From Devosia beringensis (GTDB lineage: Bacteria > Pseudomonadota > Alphaproteobacteria > Rhizobiales > Devosiaceae), in NCBI RefSeq assembly GCF_014926585.1, contig NZ_CP045422.1, positions 2,386,001 to 2,450,000 on the forward strand: a DNA stretch of 64,000 nucleotides, written 5' to 3'. Shown piece after piece: positions 7,799-17,273 of this stretch (position 1 is the stretch's first letter; every line of letters begins with the position of its first letter). Below the pieces are notes generated by a model, which was not told the DNA's origin, did not search any database, and saw only the letters and a program-made list of their open reading frames with translations. The position numbers were made by a program, and so were the translations under genes.

Positions 7799-9001
7799 CT
7801 ACTTCTTGAGCGCATCAACCCCCGGCAGGGGCTTGCCTTCCATCCATTCAAGGAAGGCGCCGCCGGCGGTCGAGACATAGGTGAAGTCGTCCTTGACCCC
7901 GGCATGGGCGAGGGCCGAGACCGTGTCGCCGCCACCGGCGACCGAGATCAGCTTGCCGTCATGGGTGCGCTTGGCGACGTGCTTGGCGATGGCGACGGTG
8001 CCGGCATCGAAGGGGTTCATCTCGAAGGCGCCCATCGGGCCGTTCCAGACCACGGTGTTGGCGTCGTCGATGGCGCCCAGAATGCGCTCGATCGAGGACG
8101 GGCCGATGTCGAGCATCATGGCGTCATTGTCCATGGCATCGACGCCATAGAGGCGCGTGGGCGTATCGGCCTTGAAGTGCCAGGCCATGACCGCGTCGAT
8201 GGGCAGGATAATGGCGCAGCCGCTGTCGATCGCCTTGTCCATGATGCGCAGGGCGGTCTCGGCGAGGTCCTTTTCGCAGAGCGACTTGCCGACGCCATAG
8301 CCCTGGGCGTGGAGGAAGGTATTAGCCATGCCGCCGCCGATGACGAGGCCATCGACCTTCGTGACGAGGTTTTCCAGCAGGTCGATCTTGGAGGAGACCT
8401 TGGCGCCGCCGACAATGGCGACCACGGGCTTTTTGGGCTTGCCGAGGCCGGCTTCGAGCGCTTCGAGCTCGGCCTGCATGCCCAGGCCCGCAGCGGCCGG
8501 CAGCAGATGGGCCAGAGCGGCGGTCGAGGCATGGGCGCGATGGGCGGCCGAGAAGGCGTCGTTGACATACACGTCGCCGAGGCTCGCCATGCGCTGGGCC
8601 AGTTCGGCGTCATTGGCCTCTTCGCCGGGATGGAAACGGGTATTTTCCATGATCAGCACGGAGCCGGCTGGGGCTTCGTCGATGGCCTTCTTGGCGGCGC
8701 TGACATCGGTCCAGTCGGTGGCGACAAAGCCGACCGGGTGGCCGGTGGCGTCGGCGACGGCGGCACAGACCTGCTCGAGCGAGAATTCGGGGTCGACCTT
8801 GCCCTTGGGGCGGCCGAAATGGCTGAGCAGGATGGCCTTGCCGTCATGCTTGACGATTTCGCGAATGGTGGGCACCAGCCGCTCGATACGGGTGGCGTCG
8901 CTGACCTCGCCATCGTGCATGGGGACGTTGAGATCGGCCCGCAGCAGCACGCGCTTGTTGGTGAGATCAAGCTCATCAAGGGTTTTGAACGTCGCGCTCA
9001 T
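7799..9001 (-). CDS. pgk: phosphoglycerate kinase
   Basis: The 400-residue cytosolic enzyme transfers phosphate between 1,3-bisphosphoglycerate and ADP. Family segments are seen throughout: [11 protein letters not shown] near residue 19, SHFGRPKG near 60, [12 protein letters not shown] near 199, the GPMGAFE loop, and the C-terminal GGGDTVSA phosphate-binding loop. Length is normal. A GGAGG ribosome-binding site precedes the ATG at 9001. In many related genomes pgk follows gap directly; here a small membrane protein, a regulator and another gene lie between them. Confidence 0.97.
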   Translation of the reverse strand: MSATFKTLDELDLTNKRVLLRADLNVPMHDGEVSDATRIERLVPTIREIVKHDGKAILLSHFGRPKGKVDPEFSLEQVCAAVADATGHPVGFVATDWTDVSAAKKAIDEAPAGSVLIMENTRFHPGEEANDAELAQRMASLGDVYVNDAFSAAHRAHASTAALAHLLPAAAGLGMQAELEALEAGLGKPKKPVVAIVGGAKVSSKIDLLENLVTKVDGLVIGGGMANTFLHAQGYGVGKSLCEKDLAETALRIMDKAIDSGCAIILPIDAVMAWHFKADTPTRLYGVDAMDNDAMMLDIGPSSIERILGAIDDANTVVWNGPMGAFEMNPFDAGTVAIAKHVAKRTHDGKLISVAGGGDTVSALAHAGVKDDFTYVSTAGGAFLEWMEGKPLPGVDALKK

Positions 9002-9087
9002 GGTCGGGCCTCCGGAACAGATATCATCGGTGGCGTAGCAGAGCGCTGGCGGAGGGGGAAGGCAAGTCGCGCAAAATTCTGTTGCGC

Positions 9088-9378
9088 TCAGGCGGGCAGC
9101 AGCATGGTGCGCAGGCCATGCCCGGCAAAGAACAGCGGCAGGCCAAGCAGGGTAACGCAGATCAATTGTCCCAGGTCATCGACCAGCACATGGCGGGCAA
9201 AGCCGTCGCTGGGCCAGGCGGCAAGGCCGACGCGGCGGCGGATCAGGCGATCACGGAACAGCACATAGAGCGCGGTGAGGGCGGGCGGGACCACGAGGAC
9301 AGCGGGCTGCCCGATGCCGCCGATTACCAGGGAGGCGATGGGCAGACTGGCGAAGATGCGCGGCATGATGTGGAACAT
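9088..9378 (-). CDS. small membrane protein of unknown function
   Basis: The 96-residue product has hydrophobic stretches near residues 9-40 and 68-90, separated by a basic segment RRRVG. This is consistent with two or three membrane passes. It lies on the same strand as pgk, 86 bases upstream of it. No family is recognised. Coding status is supported only by its hydrophobic pattern and fit between neighbours. Confidence 0.5.
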   Translation of the reverse strand: MFHIMPRIFASLPIASLVIGGIGQPAVLVVPPALTALYVLFRDRLIRRRVGLAAWPSDGFARHVLVDDLGQLICVTLLGLPLFFAGHGLRTMLLPA

Positions 9379-9498
9379 GGTTTGTGCCCCTGCAACCTGA
9401 CTGCTGCAGAGGCTAGGCTAGTTTGATGACTCGGCAGTGACAAGGCAAACGGCATAACCATGGCGTGAACGGGACCGGGGCGGTCGTGACAACAGGGC

Positions 9499-9529
9499 TT
9501 GACCCGGCCCTTGGGGCCGGCTCGATAAG
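9499..9529 (+). promoter_or_regulatory. probable MerR-type promoter and operator of the MerR-ATPase gene
   Basis: TTGACC at 9499-9504 and GATAAG at 9524-9529 are separated by 19 bases, longer than the usual 17. Over-long spacers are the hallmark of promoters untwisted by MerR-family regulators. The spacer contains the dyad CCGGCCC-ttG-GGGCCGG (9504-9520). It ends 30 bases before the start codon of a MerR-type gene, consistent with autoregulation. Confidence 0.5.
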
Positions 9530-9559
9530 CAGGGCGCTGCATCAAGCCAGAGGTCAATC

Positions 9560-10624
9560 GTGCGCTCTCAACTTGTCTATCTCAAGCCGACCGACGCGGC
9601 CCGCCAGCTCGGCGTTTCCAGCAAGGCGCTGCGCCTTTACGAAGCGCGGGGCCTGGTGACGCCCGGCCGCACGGCCGCGGGCTGGCGCAGCTACGGACCC
9701 GACGACATGGCACGCGCCGCCGAGATCGTCGCGTTGCGGGCCTTCGGCCTCAGCCTGGCGGAAATTGGCAGGGTGCTGGCGGGAAATGCCCACGATCTGG
9801 CGCCAGCGCTGGCGCGGCATCAGCAGGGGCTGGAAACCCGCATCCGCGACATGGCGGGCGCGGTCGACCGCGTGCGCGCCCTGCGCAGCGCGCTGAGCGC
9901 GGGCATGGTGCCGACATCGGATGATCTGGCGCGGCTGTTGGGGCCGGTGACCGCAGCCAGCGTGGCGTTCGATCTGCCATGGCCCTGGGGTGGTGAACGC
10001 TTCGAACTGCGCGAGCAGCGGCGGATCACCTATATTGTGGGGCCACTGGGCAGCGGCAAGACGCGACTGGCGCGGATGCTTGCCGAGACGATCGACGGCG
10101 CGGTCTTTGTCGATCTCGACCGGCGGGCTAAGGACGGGGCAACAGCAGAGGCGCGGCTTGAGGCGGATGGCATCCTGCAAAGCCAGGTTGCGGCGGCGCT
10201 CGATTGGCTGGACGGTGATGGCGCGACGCGCTCGCCGGCTTTGACCGCCCTGCTCGTGGCACTGGCGGGCAGCAATGCCAGCACGGTCGTGGTCGACATG
10301 GTCGAGCAGGGGCTCGATCATGCGACGCAGGAAGCCGTGATCGCCTATCTGCGGCGCGGCTGGCCGGACATGCCGGCGCTCTTCCTGATGACGCGCTCCA
10401 GTGCCATTCTTGATCTGGCGGCGGTGGGGCCGGATGAGGCGATCATCTTCTGCCCGGCCAATCACAGCCCGCCAAGCCTCGTCGCGCCTTATCCCGGCTC
10501 GCCCGGTTACGAGGCGCTGGCCAGCTGCCTTGCAACGCCCGAGGTGCGGGCGCGAACCGCCGGCGTCGTGGCGCTGCGACCGGTACGGGCTGATCAGGCC
10601 TCGCGGGTGAAGAGGCCGGGATAA
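9560..10624 (+). CDS. MerR-family regulator fused to a P-loop ATPase domain
   Basis: The 354-residue protein has two parts. Residues 8-75 are a MerR winged-helix domain (TDAARQLGVSSKALRLYEARGL, then the wing) followed by a helical segment to about residue 115. Residues 150-354 form a nucleotide-binding domain with Walker A GPLGSGKT at 161-168, a Walker B-like VVVDM at 243-247 followed by EQGLD (249-253), and FLMTRSS further on. The EQGLD and switch-like features recall ABC/SMC-type predicted ATPases, but no classical signature motif is seen. MerR proteins normally end in a small effector-binding or dimerisation domain, so an ATPase here is unusual. The 3' end overlaps the convergent gene at 10594 by 31 bases. 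Confidence 0.8.
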   Translation: MRSQLVYLKPTDAARQLGVSSKALRLYEARGLVTPGRTAAGWRSYGPDDMARAAEIVALRAFGLSLAEIGRVLAGNAHDLAPALARHQQGLETRIRDMAGAVDRVRALRSALSAGMVPTSDDLARLLGPVTAASVAFDLPWPWGGERFELREQRRITYIVGPLGSGKTRLARMLAETIDGAVFVDLDRRAKDGATAEARLEADGILQSQVAAALDWLDGDGATRSPALTALLVALAGSNASTVVVDMVEQGLDHATQEAVIAYLRRGWPDMPALFLMTRSSAILDLAAVGPDEAIIFCPANHSPPSLVAPYPGSPGYEALASCLATPEVRARTAGVVALRPVRADQASRVKRPG

Positions 10625-11133
10625 TCGAGCACCAGGCCATCGCCGTCGACGGTGATGATGCGCTCGAAAGACCCGTCAGCCGACTGGTAGCGGAAGCGGG
10701 TCTCGTCGAGGCGGGTGTAGATCTGCTCGTCGCGCCGTACGGTCATGGCGTCGGCGTCGATCCAGCTCGTGGCAAAGCGTTGCGGCTGGTTGATGACCCA
10801 GTCGCAGCGCCAGAGCGGCAGGGAATTGGTCAGGGGCGAGACGGAGAGATCGATGTCGATGCAGCCACGCAGAGCGGGCAGCGGGTCGGCGCGATCATCG
10901 CTCCAATTGCCGGCGCCGTCGCTGAACAGCTCGAGCACCGCGCCATCGGTGCGCTCCAGCCGGACGGTGCGGACCTGGCCGGCCTCGTCGAGCTTGAGCC
11001 GATAGAACAGGCCGAAGGTGGGGGTGATGATGGCGCTGCGGATGCGGGTGTCGCGGGCGGTGGCGGTGACGTGGCAATGCTCGAGCTTGTCGGGGTCAAA
11101 GCCGCGCCAGCGGACGGATCGATCAAGGCTCAT
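10594..11133 (-). CDS. putative glycolipid-binding domain protein (DUF1089-like)
   Basis: The 179-residue product begins MSLDRSVRWRGFD; the start at 11133 is preferred because similarity-like sequence begins there. It has the W.G.D..s.E...v......i.s.iig features and repeated beta-strand pattern expected of the putative glycolipid-binding family PF06475. No signal peptide or membrane segment is visible. Function in vivo is unknown. It is read in the same direction as gap but is separated from it by a terminator, and it overlaps the MerR-ATPase gene tail to tail. Confidence 0.7.
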   Translation of the reverse strand: MSLDRSVRWRGFDPDKLEHCHVTATARDTRIRSAIITPTFGLFYRLKLDEAGQVRTVRLERTDGAVLELFSDGAGNWSDDRADPLPALRGCIDIDLSVSPLTNSLPLWRCDWVINQPQRFATSWIDADAMTVRRDEQIYTRLDETRFRYQSADGSFERIITVDGDGLVLDYPGLFTREA

Positions 11134-11202
11134 GGCAGTCCCGCACAAGTGGAGTGGGTCGATATTGGTCAAAGCCGGGCGGGCTGGCAATCGGGCGCCA
11201 AC

Positions 11203-11230
11203 AAAAAGGGCGCCCCGATGGGACGCCCTT
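11203..11230 (-). terminator. rho-independent terminator of gap
   Basis: On the minus strand, AAGGGCGtCCC and GGGGCGCCCTT form a hairpin followed by TTTTTG, 24 bases past the gap stop codon. Confidence 0.75.
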
Positions 11231-11253
11231 GATGGAGTGCTGTCAGGCGACGC

Positions 11254-12261
11254 CTAGAGCGTCTTGCCCATGGCGACAGCGGTGTCGGCCATGCGGTTGG
11301 AGAAGCCCCATTCATTGTCGTACCAGGCCAGGATGGAGGCGAAATTGCCACCCATCACCTTGGTCTGGTCGAAGGCCAGGGTGGAGGAATGGCTGTCGTG
11401 GTTGAAGTCGATCGAGACGTTGGGCTGGGTGGTGAAGCCCAGAATGCCCTTGAGCTCGCCTTCGGCATATTTCTGGACGGCCTGGTTGATCTCGTCGGCC
11501 GTCACGTCGCGGCTGGTGAGGAACTTGAAGTCGACGCAGGAGACATTGGGTGTAGGAACCCGGATGGAGACACCGTCCAGCTTGCCCTTGAGCTCGGGCA
11601 GCACCAGGCCAATGGCCTTGGCGGCGCCGGTCGAGGTCGGGATTTGGCTGAGCGCGGCAGCGCGGCCGCGATAGAGATCCTTGTGCATGGTATCGAGCGT
11701 GGGCTGGTCACCGGTATAGGAGTGGATGGTGGTCATCATGCCGCGCTCGATGCCGAATTCCTTGTGCAGGACATAGGCAACGGGGGCGAGGCAATTGGTG
11801 GTGCAGGAGGCGTTGGAGACCACGATGTGGTCAGCGGTGAGCTGCTTGTCGTTGATGCCGAAGACCACGGTCAGGTCGGCGCCATCGCCGGGTGCCGAAA
11901 TCAGCACCTTCTTGGCGCCGGCCTTGAGATGGGCGCTGGCCTTTTCCTTGGAGGTGAAGATGCCGGTGCATTCGAGCGCGATGTCGACCTTCATGGCGGC
12001 ATGCGGCAGCTCGGCCGGGTCGCGTACCGCGGTCACCTTGATGGGGCCACGGCCCACGTCAATGGTGTCGCCGTCGACGGTGACGGTGCCGTTATAGCGA
12101 CCATGCACGCTGTCGAAGCGGAACAGATGCGCATTGGTTTCGACCGGGCCGAGATCGTTGATCGCCACGACTTCGATGTCGGTGCGGCCGGATTCCATGA
12201 TCGCACGGAGGACGTTGCGGCCGATGCGGCCAAAACCATTGATGGCGACGCGAATTGCCAT
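11254..12261 (-). CDS. gap: type I glyceraldehyde-3-phosphate dehydrogenase
   Basis: The 335-residue enzyme oxidises glyceraldehyde-3-phosphate to 1,3-bisphosphoglycerate. The Rossmann motif INGFGRIGR is at residues 7-15 and the catalytic cysteine is Cys153 in ASCTTNC. The aspartate at residue 36 (AIND) suggests NAD rather than NADP use. Length is typical. It lies 48 bases downstream of tkt on the same strand, so the two are probably one transcript, and a terminator follows. Confidence 0.97.
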   Translation of the reverse strand: MAIRVAINGFGRIGRNVLRAIMESGRTDIEVVAINDLGPVETNAHLFRFDSVHGRYNGTVTVDGDTIDVGRGPIKVTAVRDPAELPHAAMKVDIALECTGIFTSKEKASAHLKAGAKKVLISAPGDGADLTVVFGINDKQLTADHIVVSNASCTTNCLAPVAYVLHKEFGIERGMMTTIHSYTGDQPTLDTMHKDLYRGRAAALSQIPTSTGAAKAIGLVLPELKGKLDGVSIRVPTPNVSCVDFKFLTSRDVTADEINQAVQKYAEGELKGILGFTTQPNVSIDFNHDSHSSTLAFDQTKVMGGNFASILAWYDNEWGFSNRMADTAVAMGKTL

Positions 12262-12309
12262 GGGGAGACGCTCCTTGGGAGGGGTTCGGAGAAGGGAGGC
12301 TGCGCTCTC

Positions 12310-14283
12310 TTACAACTGTGCCGTGACGGCTTCAACAATGGCTTTAGGCGTAATGCCAAAGAACTCATAGAGCTCGTCAATCGGGCCGGAAGCGCCAAAG
12401 CCGGTCATGCCGACAAAGCGGCCCTTGTCGCCGAGCAGCTTGTTCCAGCTCATCTCGGTGCCGGCCTCGATGGCGACACGGGCCTTGGCCTTGCCGATGA
12501 TCTCGGTGCGATAGGCGTCGGACTGCTTGGCGAAGAGTTCCATGGATGGGACCGAGACCACGCGGGCGGAAATGCCCTTTTCCTCGAGCAGCTTCTTGCC
12601 GTCGAGCGCGATGGCGACTTCCGAGCCGGTGGCAAAGATCACCGCCTGGGCGTCGAGATCGCCGGCCAGGGTATAGGCGCCGCGGGCCGACTTGTTTTCG
12701 GCAGTATATTGGGTGCGCACGGTGGGCAGGTTCTGGCGTGAGAGGGCCAGGATGGAGGGGGCGCTATCGCTTTCAAGCGCCAGCTGCCAGCATTCGGCGG
12801 TTTCCACCGCGTCGGCCGGGCGGAAGACCAGCAGGTTGGGAATGGCGCGCAGGGCGCTGAGGTGCTCCACCGGCTGGTGGGTCGGGCCGTCTTCGCCCAG
12901 GCCGATCGAGTCATGGGTCATGACATAGATGACGCGCTGGCCCATCAGGGCCGAGAGGCGGATGGCCGGACGGGCATAGTCGGTAAAGCACATGAAGGTG
13001 CCGCCATAGGGGATCAGGCCGCCATGCAAAGCGATGCCGTTCATGGCGGCGGCCATAACGTGCTCGCGGATGCCGTACATCATGTAGCGGCCGGCATAAT
13101 TGTCGGCCTGGAAGGGCAGGGTTTCCTTGGTGTTGGTCAGGTTCGAGCCGGTCAGATCGGCCGAGCCGCCCTGGGTCTCGGGCACGACGGCATTGATGAT
13201 CTCGAGCGCCATCTGGCCCGACTTGCGGGTCGCGACCTTGGGCTGGTCGACGGTCAGCTGCTTTATATAGTCGGCCATGGCATTGGCAAAGCCGGCAGGC
13301 AGTTCGCCGGCCATGCGGCGCTCAAACTCGCTCTTGTGGGCAGAGGCGCCCAGACGCGAGGTCCATTCGCCACGGATGTTCTGGGCGCGCATGCCGGCAG
13401 CGCGCCAGGCCGACAGCGTGTCGGCGGGAATTTCAAAGGCGGGATAGGTGATGCCGAGCGCCGCCTTGGCGCCGGCCAGTTCTTCGGCGCCGAGCGGGGA
13501 GCCATGTACCTTGTTGGTGCCGGCCTTCTTGGGCGCGCCGAAGCCGATCGTGGTCTTGGCGGCGATCAGGGTGGGCTTGTCGGCGGCCTTGGCGGCGAGC
13601 AGGGCCTTTTCGATGGCGTCCTGGTCGTGGCCGTCGATTTCGATGGTGTGCCAACCCGAGGCCTTGAAGCGCGCGATCTGGTCGGTGCTGTCGGCATTGG
13701 ACACGGCGCCGTCAATGGTGATCGAATTGTTGTCCCAGATCACCGTCAGCTTGTGCAGCTTGAGGTGGCCGGCCAGGGCAATGGCCTCCTGGGAAATGCC
13801 TTCCATCAGGCAGCCGTCGCCGGCCAGGCACCAAGTGTGGTGATCAACGAGGTCGGCGCCGAACTCGGCGGCCAGCTTGGCCTCGGCCACGGCCATGCCG
13901 ACGGCATTGCCGACGCCCTGGCCGAGCGGGCCGGTCGTGGTCTCGATGCCCTGGGCGAAATGATATTCGGGGTGGCCGGCGGTCTTGGAGTTGAGCTGGC
14001 GGAAATTCTTGATCTGGTCGATCGTCATGTCCTCGTAGCCGAGGAGGTAGAGCGATGCGTAGAGCAGCATCGAGCCGTGGCCGGCCGAGAGGACGAAGCG
14101 ATCGCGGTCAGCCCATTTGCTGTCAGCGGGGTCAAACTTCATCACCTTGGTGAACAGCACCGTGGCGATGTCGGCACAGCCCATGGGCAGGCCAGGGTGG
14201 CCGGAATTGGCTTTTTCAACCGCGTCCATCGACAGGGAGCGGATTGCATTGGCCAGATCGTTCTGCTGGGCTGTATTGGTCAT
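12310..14283 (-). CDS. tkt: transketolase
   Basis: The 657-residue enzyme is thiamine-diphosphate dependent and transfers two-carbon units in the pentose phosphate pathway. Conserved points are His29 (SGHPG), His69 (AGHGS), the TPP-binding motif starting GDG at residues 155-157 and ending with NN at 185-186, and the C-terminal transketolase domain. The start at 14283 (MTNTAQ) is chosen because homology begins there; an in-frame extension to 14499 is unlikely to be coding. It is divergent from the DUF4164 gene and leads the tkt-gap transcript. Confidence 0.96.
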   Translation of the reverse strand: MTNTAQQNDLANAIRSLSMDAVEKANSGHPGLPMGCADIATVLFTKVMKFDPADSKWADRDRFVLSAGHGSMLLYASLYLLGYEDMTIDQIKNFRQLNSKTAGHPEYHFAQGIETTTGPLGQGVGNAVGMAVAEAKLAAEFGADLVDHHTWCLAGDGCLMEGISQEAIALAGHLKLHKLTVIWDNNSITIDGAVSNADSTDQIARFKASGWHTIEIDGHDQDAIEKALLAAKAADKPTLIAAKTTIGFGAPKKAGTNKVHGSPLGAEELAGAKAALGITYPAFEIPADTLSAWRAAGMRAQNIRGEWTSRLGASAHKSEFERRMAGELPAGFANAMADYIKQLTVDQPKVATRKSGQMALEIINAVVPETQGGSADLTGSNLTNTKETLPFQADNYAGRYMMYGIREHVMAAAMNGIALHGGLIPYGGTFMCFTDYARPAIRLSALMGQRVIYVMTHDSIGLGEDGPTHQPVEHLSALRAIPNLLVFRPADAVETAECWQLALESDSAPSILALSRQNLPTVRTQYTAENKSARGAYTLAGDLDAQAVIFATGSEVAIALDGKKLLEEKGISARVVSVPSMELFAKQSDAYRTEIIGKAKARVAIEAGTEMSWNKLLGDKGRFVGMTGFGASGPIDELYEFFGITPKAIVEAVTAQL

Positions 14284-14488
14284 CGGGCTTGCACTTTCCT
14301 CGGGACTGAAATCTGGGGAGAAGATGGTCCAAACGCCTCCTCCCAAAGGCGGTTTGAGGCATAACAGGTTGGGATTGCCTGTCAATGACAAGGCATGGCC
14401 GAGATGGCGGCGCGCCAGTTGCATTGCGGCGAGCGCTGGGGCAGGCTGGCCGCGGCGGAATCGCCGCGCGTTGAGGACCGTAGCAGCA

Positions 14489-14776
14489 ATGAGTGACACG
14501 GAACTTCAAGATGATCTGACCGCTGCCAATGCGCAGTTCGATCGGGCGCTGGCGCGGCTCAACCAGTCGGTGCAGGATCTGGGCACCCGAATGCGCCAGC
14601 ACAACCGCATGGAGGTCGATACCCAGCGGCTGGTGCATGAGCGGGCGCGGCTGGCCACCGAGCTGGACAAGGCCGCGGCGCGCGCCAAGCGGCTCGATGA
14701 CAGCGCCCATGAGGTATCGCGACGCCTGGTCGATGCGATGGAGACGGTCCGCTCTGTGCTGGCCAAGGCGGAGTAG
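14489..14776 (+). CDS. DUF4164 family small coiled-coil protein
   Basis: The 95-residue, highly charged protein is predicted to be almost entirely helical coiled coil, with regular Leu/Ala heptads ([15 protein letters not shown]...) and no membrane segment. It matches the DUF4164 family found in Hyphomicrobiales immediately before zapA. Only four bases separate it from zapA, so the two are co-transcribed and a role near cell division is likely. The start at 14489 follows the end of homology-free upstream frame. Confidence 0.8.
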   Translation: MSDTELQDDLTAANAQFDRALARLNQSVQDLGTRMRQHNRMEVDTQRLVHERARLATELDKAAARAKRLDDSAHEVSRRLVDAMETVRSVLAKAE

Positions 14777-14780
14777 CGGC

Positions 14781-15158
14781 ATGCCCGAAGTCAATGTCGA
14801 GATCAATGGCCGCAAATACCGCATGGCCTGCGAAGAGGGCCAGCAGCAGCACCTGATCGGCCTGGCGCAGCGCTTCGACACCCATGTCGAGCAGCTCAAG
14901 GGCGCGGTGGGCGAAATCGGCGACAACCGGCTGACGGTCATGGCCGGCATAGCGGTGGTCGATGAGCTGGCCGAGGCCGAGCGCAAGATCAAGGCTCTTG
15001 AAGAAGACGTCCTGGTGCTGACCCGCGCCGGCCAGGAAGTGGCCGCCGAGATCGAGGCGCTGGAAATCCGCTTTGCGCAGAAGCTCGGCGCGGCCGCCCG
15101 CACGATCGAGGGCATGGCCACCATTCTGGACGATACCGCGCCGGTGCCGCAGGGCTAG
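14781..15158 (+). CDS. zapA: cell division protein ZapA
   Basis: The 125-residue protein has the ZapA pattern: N-terminal VEINGRKYRMACEEG beta-strand segment, then LAQRFDTHVEQLK, followed by a long C-terminal coiled coil from about residue 55. ZapA tetramers cross-link FtsZ filaments at the division site. It sits between the DUF4164 gene and the 6S RNA gene, the usual place in Hyphomicrobiales. Confidence 0.9.
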   Translation: MPEVNVEINGRKYRMACEEGQQQHLIGLAQRFDTHVEQLKGAVGEIGDNRLTVMAGIAVVDELAEAERKIKALEEDVLVLTRAGQEVAAEIEALEIRFAQKLGAAARTIEGMATILDDTAPVPQG

Positions 15159-15277
15159 GGAGGGCGCCCCGCAAGCAAAGCGGCTGGAGGGCCCGCCGTC
15201 AGGGCGTTGGCATCACTGATTGGTGGGAAGCCCGCGATGGGGCTTTGCAGCGGCCGATCAAGCGCCTATATCTTGGC

Positions 15278-15424
15278 GGCTGCCCGGTGCGTGAGGATAC
15301 CAATATCCCCGGGGCCTTATCGATCTTAAGGGAGCTGTCCCTGACCGGACCCGTGGGTTCGGACATACGGCGCCCACCTACGTAAAGTAGGTTCCGGGAT
15401 CGCTTATCCCACGGCCAGGGTGGC
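15278..15424 (+). ncRNA. ssrS: 6S RNA
   Basis: The gap between zapA and the cyclo-ligase gene holds a sequence that folds as a long imperfect hairpin. The ends GGCTGCCCGGTG.. and ..CCACGGCCAGGG pair, and the centre contains CGATCTTAAGGGAGCTG, a core seen in alphaproteobacterial 6S RNAs. A TATA-like -10 (CTATAT near 15267) lies just before the predicted 5' end. 6S RNA mimics an open promoter and holds sigma70-RNA polymerase in stationary phase. Location next to the ygfA-type gene is strongly conserved. The ends are estimated by eye, plus or minus about 10 bases. Confidence 0.82.
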
Positions 15425-15458
15425 ACCTAATTTCTGAGAGCAGGCTACAGCGCGGCGC

Positions 15459-16046
15459 ATGGTGGACGAGACAATCGAAGACGCCAAGGCCGGTTTGCGG
15501 CGCCAGGCCCATGCCGCGCGCGCCGCGCTTTCCCCTGTCGAGCGCGCCGAGGCCGCCGACCGCGTGGCGGAGCACTTTTTTGCCGGCAATGTCCTCCAGC
15601 CAGGCCAGGTAGTGGCCGCCTATTGGCGCATTCGCGACGAGCTCGACTGCCAACCCATCCTGCTGCGGCTGATGGAGGGCAACCAGACCGTGGTGCTGCC
15701 CGTCGTGCTCGGTCCCGACCAGCCGCTGGAGATGCGGATCTGGGAACAGGGCACGGCGCTCTACGAGGCCGGTTTTGGCACGCTGGCGCCGTCGGAGCTG
15801 GCGCCGCTGGCCGAGCCGGACGTGGTGCTGATGCCGCTGCTGGGCTTTGACAGCCAGGGCACCAGACTGGGCTATGGCGGCGGCTATTATGATCGGACCC
15901 TGGCGCAGATGACCAAATCCCCCACCCTGATCGGCCTGGCCTTTGCCGCCCAGGAACTCGACGCCATTCCGCGTGAAGACCATGACGTGCCGCTCGACGC
16001 GGTGATCACCGAGGCCGGTCTGCGCCATTTCGGCGCCAGCGCATGA
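15459..16046 (+). CDS. 5-formyltetrahydrofolate cyclo-ligase
   Basis: The 195-residue enzyme converts 5-formyl-THF to 5,10-methenyl-THF using ATP. The conserved C-terminal signature LGYGGGYYDRTL is at residues 137-148, and the N-terminal LRRQAHAAR helix supplies ATP-binding basic residues. It is the usual gene downstream of 6S RNA (ygfA/fau in other bacteria), and its expression may be read through from the RNA gene. It overlaps the next gene by four bases. Confidence 0.93.
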   Translation: MVDETIEDAKAGLRRQAHAARAALSPVERAEAADRVAEHFFAGNVLQPGQVVAAYWRIRDELDCQPILLRLMEGNQTVVLPVVLGPDQPLEMRIWEQGTALYEAGFGTLAPSELAPLAEPDVVLMPLLGFDSQGTRLGYGGGYYDRTLAQMTKSPTLIGLAFAAQELDAIPREDHDVPLDAVITEAGLRHFGASA

Positions 16047-16861
16047 GGCTACTGTTTCTGGGCGATGTGATGGGCCGTTCGGGCCGGGATGCGGTCAATG
16101 ATCGGCTGCCCGGGCTGATCGAGCAGTACAAATTCGATTTCGTCGTGGTCAATGGCGAGAATGCCAGCCATGGCAAGGGCCTGACCGAGCCGCATTTCAA
16201 CGCCATCCGCCATGCCGGGGCCGATGTGGTGACGCTGGGCGACCATGCCTTCGACCAGCGCGAGACGATTTCCTATATCGAGCGCGAAAACACGCTGATC
16301 CGGCCGATCAATATGCCGCCCGGCACGCCCGGGCGCGGCGCCATGCTGGTCACCGGCCGCAACGGGCACAGCGTACTGGTGGTCAATGCGCTGGGGCGCG
16401 TCTTCATGGGCCCGGCCGATGATCCGTTCCGCGCCGTGGAAGCGGCGGTGGCTGCCTGTCCGCTGGGCGAACAGGCCGATGCCATCGTGGTGGATTTCCA
16501 CACCGAGGCGACCTCGGAAATCCAGGCCATGGGGCATTTCCTCGATGGCAAGGTGAGCCTCGTCGTCGGCACCCATACCCATATCCCCACGGCCGACCAT
16601 CGCGTGTTGCGCGGCGGCACGGCGCTGATGGCGGATGCCGGCATGTGCGGGGATTTCGATTCCGTCATCGGTACCGATACCGAAGAGCCGCTCAACCGGT
16701 TTCTCACCGGCATTCCCAATGGGCGGTTCTCACCGTCCGAGGGCGAAGCCACGCTGTGCGGGGTGGCCATCGAGACCGATCCGCGCAGCGGGCTTTCCCG
16801 CCGGGCCATGCCGCTGCGCATTGGCGGCAGCCTGGCCCAGGCCATGCCGGATTTCGGCTAG
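16043..16861 (+). CDS. YmdB-type metallophosphoesterase (TIGR00282 family)
   Basis: The 272-residue protein has the metal-ligand motifs of this family in order: GDVMGRSGRDAV near residue 6, VNGENASHGKGL near 36, GDHAFDQ near 68, DFHTEATSE near 151 and VGTHTHIPTADHR near 175. Bacillus YmdB is a 2',3'-cyclic-nucleotide phosphodiesterase that affects motility and biofilm decisions. It overlaps the cyclo-ligase gene (ATGA), so the two are translationally coupled. Its stop codon shares bases with the stop of the convergent gene. Confidence 0.9.
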   Translation: MRLLFLGDVMGRSGRDAVNDRLPGLIEQYKFDFVVVNGENASHGKGLTEPHFNAIRHAGADVVTLGDHAFDQRETISYIERENTLIRPINMPPGTPGRGAMLVTGRNGHSVLVVNALGRVFMGPADDPFRAVEAAVAACPLGEQADAIVVDFHTEATSEIQAMGHFLDGKVSLVVGTHTHIPTADHRVLRGGTALMADAGMCGDFDSVIGTDTEEPLNRFLTGIPNGRFSPSEGEATLCGVAIETDPRSGLSRRAMPLRIGGSLAQAMPDFG

Positions 16862-17184
16862 CCGATCGAGAGGCTGGCGATGCGGTCGCCGCCGAGGGTG
16901 AAGCGATAGGTCAGGTTTGCCGGGCTGCCGGGAAAATTGCCTGACACCCTGCCGGTGACGACCTCTGTGTCGCCCTCGATCTTGGCGTCGATCACCTCGA
17001 CGGTCACCCGATATTTTGCCGTCGTATGCTCCAGCCAAGCGCGAATGGCAGTGGGACCGGTATGGGTCTCGCCCTCGTCACGCACGCGCGCATCCGGCGC
17101 GAACGGCGCGAGCATGGCATCAATGTCGTGGCGGTTGGCGGCGGCGAAGTAGTCGGCAAGCGGGGCGGGCAGGATCTGGGACAT
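16858..17184 (-). CDS. NTF2-like/SnoaL-domain protein
   Basis: The 108-residue product has the cone-shaped NTF2-like pattern: YFAAANRHDIDAMLAPFAPDARVRDEGETHTG, then alternating strands ending TLGGDRIASLSIG. Members include small enzymes and binding proteins of many kinds, so no reaction is assigned. It is divergent from an HxlR regulator with a dyad in the 88-base gap, suggesting that regulator controls it. The ATG at 17184 follows a GGAGA ribosome-binding site. Confidence 0.8.
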   Translation of the reverse strand: MSQILPAPLADYFAAANRHDIDAMLAPFAPDARVRDEGETHTGPTAIRAWLEHTTAKYRVTVEVIDAKIEGDTEVVTGRVSGNFPGSPANLTYRFTLGGDRIASLSIG

Positions 17185-17254
17185 GGTGGGTCTCCATCTG
17201 TTGGCGGGTGCCAGAGATAGGGGTACACTGCACCGCATCACAAGAACCGACGAA

Positions 17255-17273
17255 AAAGTAAGGTACCTACTTT
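17255..17273. promoter_or_regulatory. probable HxlR-family operator
   Basis: The dyad AAAGTA-a-GGTACC-TACTTT is centred on GGTACC and ends on the first base of the HxlR gene's TTG codon. GTAC-centred and TAC/GTA dyads are common HxlR-family targets. It would repress both divergent genes; assignment is by position. Confidence 0.55.

Noticed and set aside
7904..9268. 454-codon plus-strand frame opposite pgk
   Set aside because: Shadow of pgk, running on into unrelated intergenic sequence.
12862..14364. 500-codon plus-strand frame opposite tkt
   Set aside because: Shadow of transketolase; the composition is repetitive Gly/Ala/His and no ribosome-binding site is seen.
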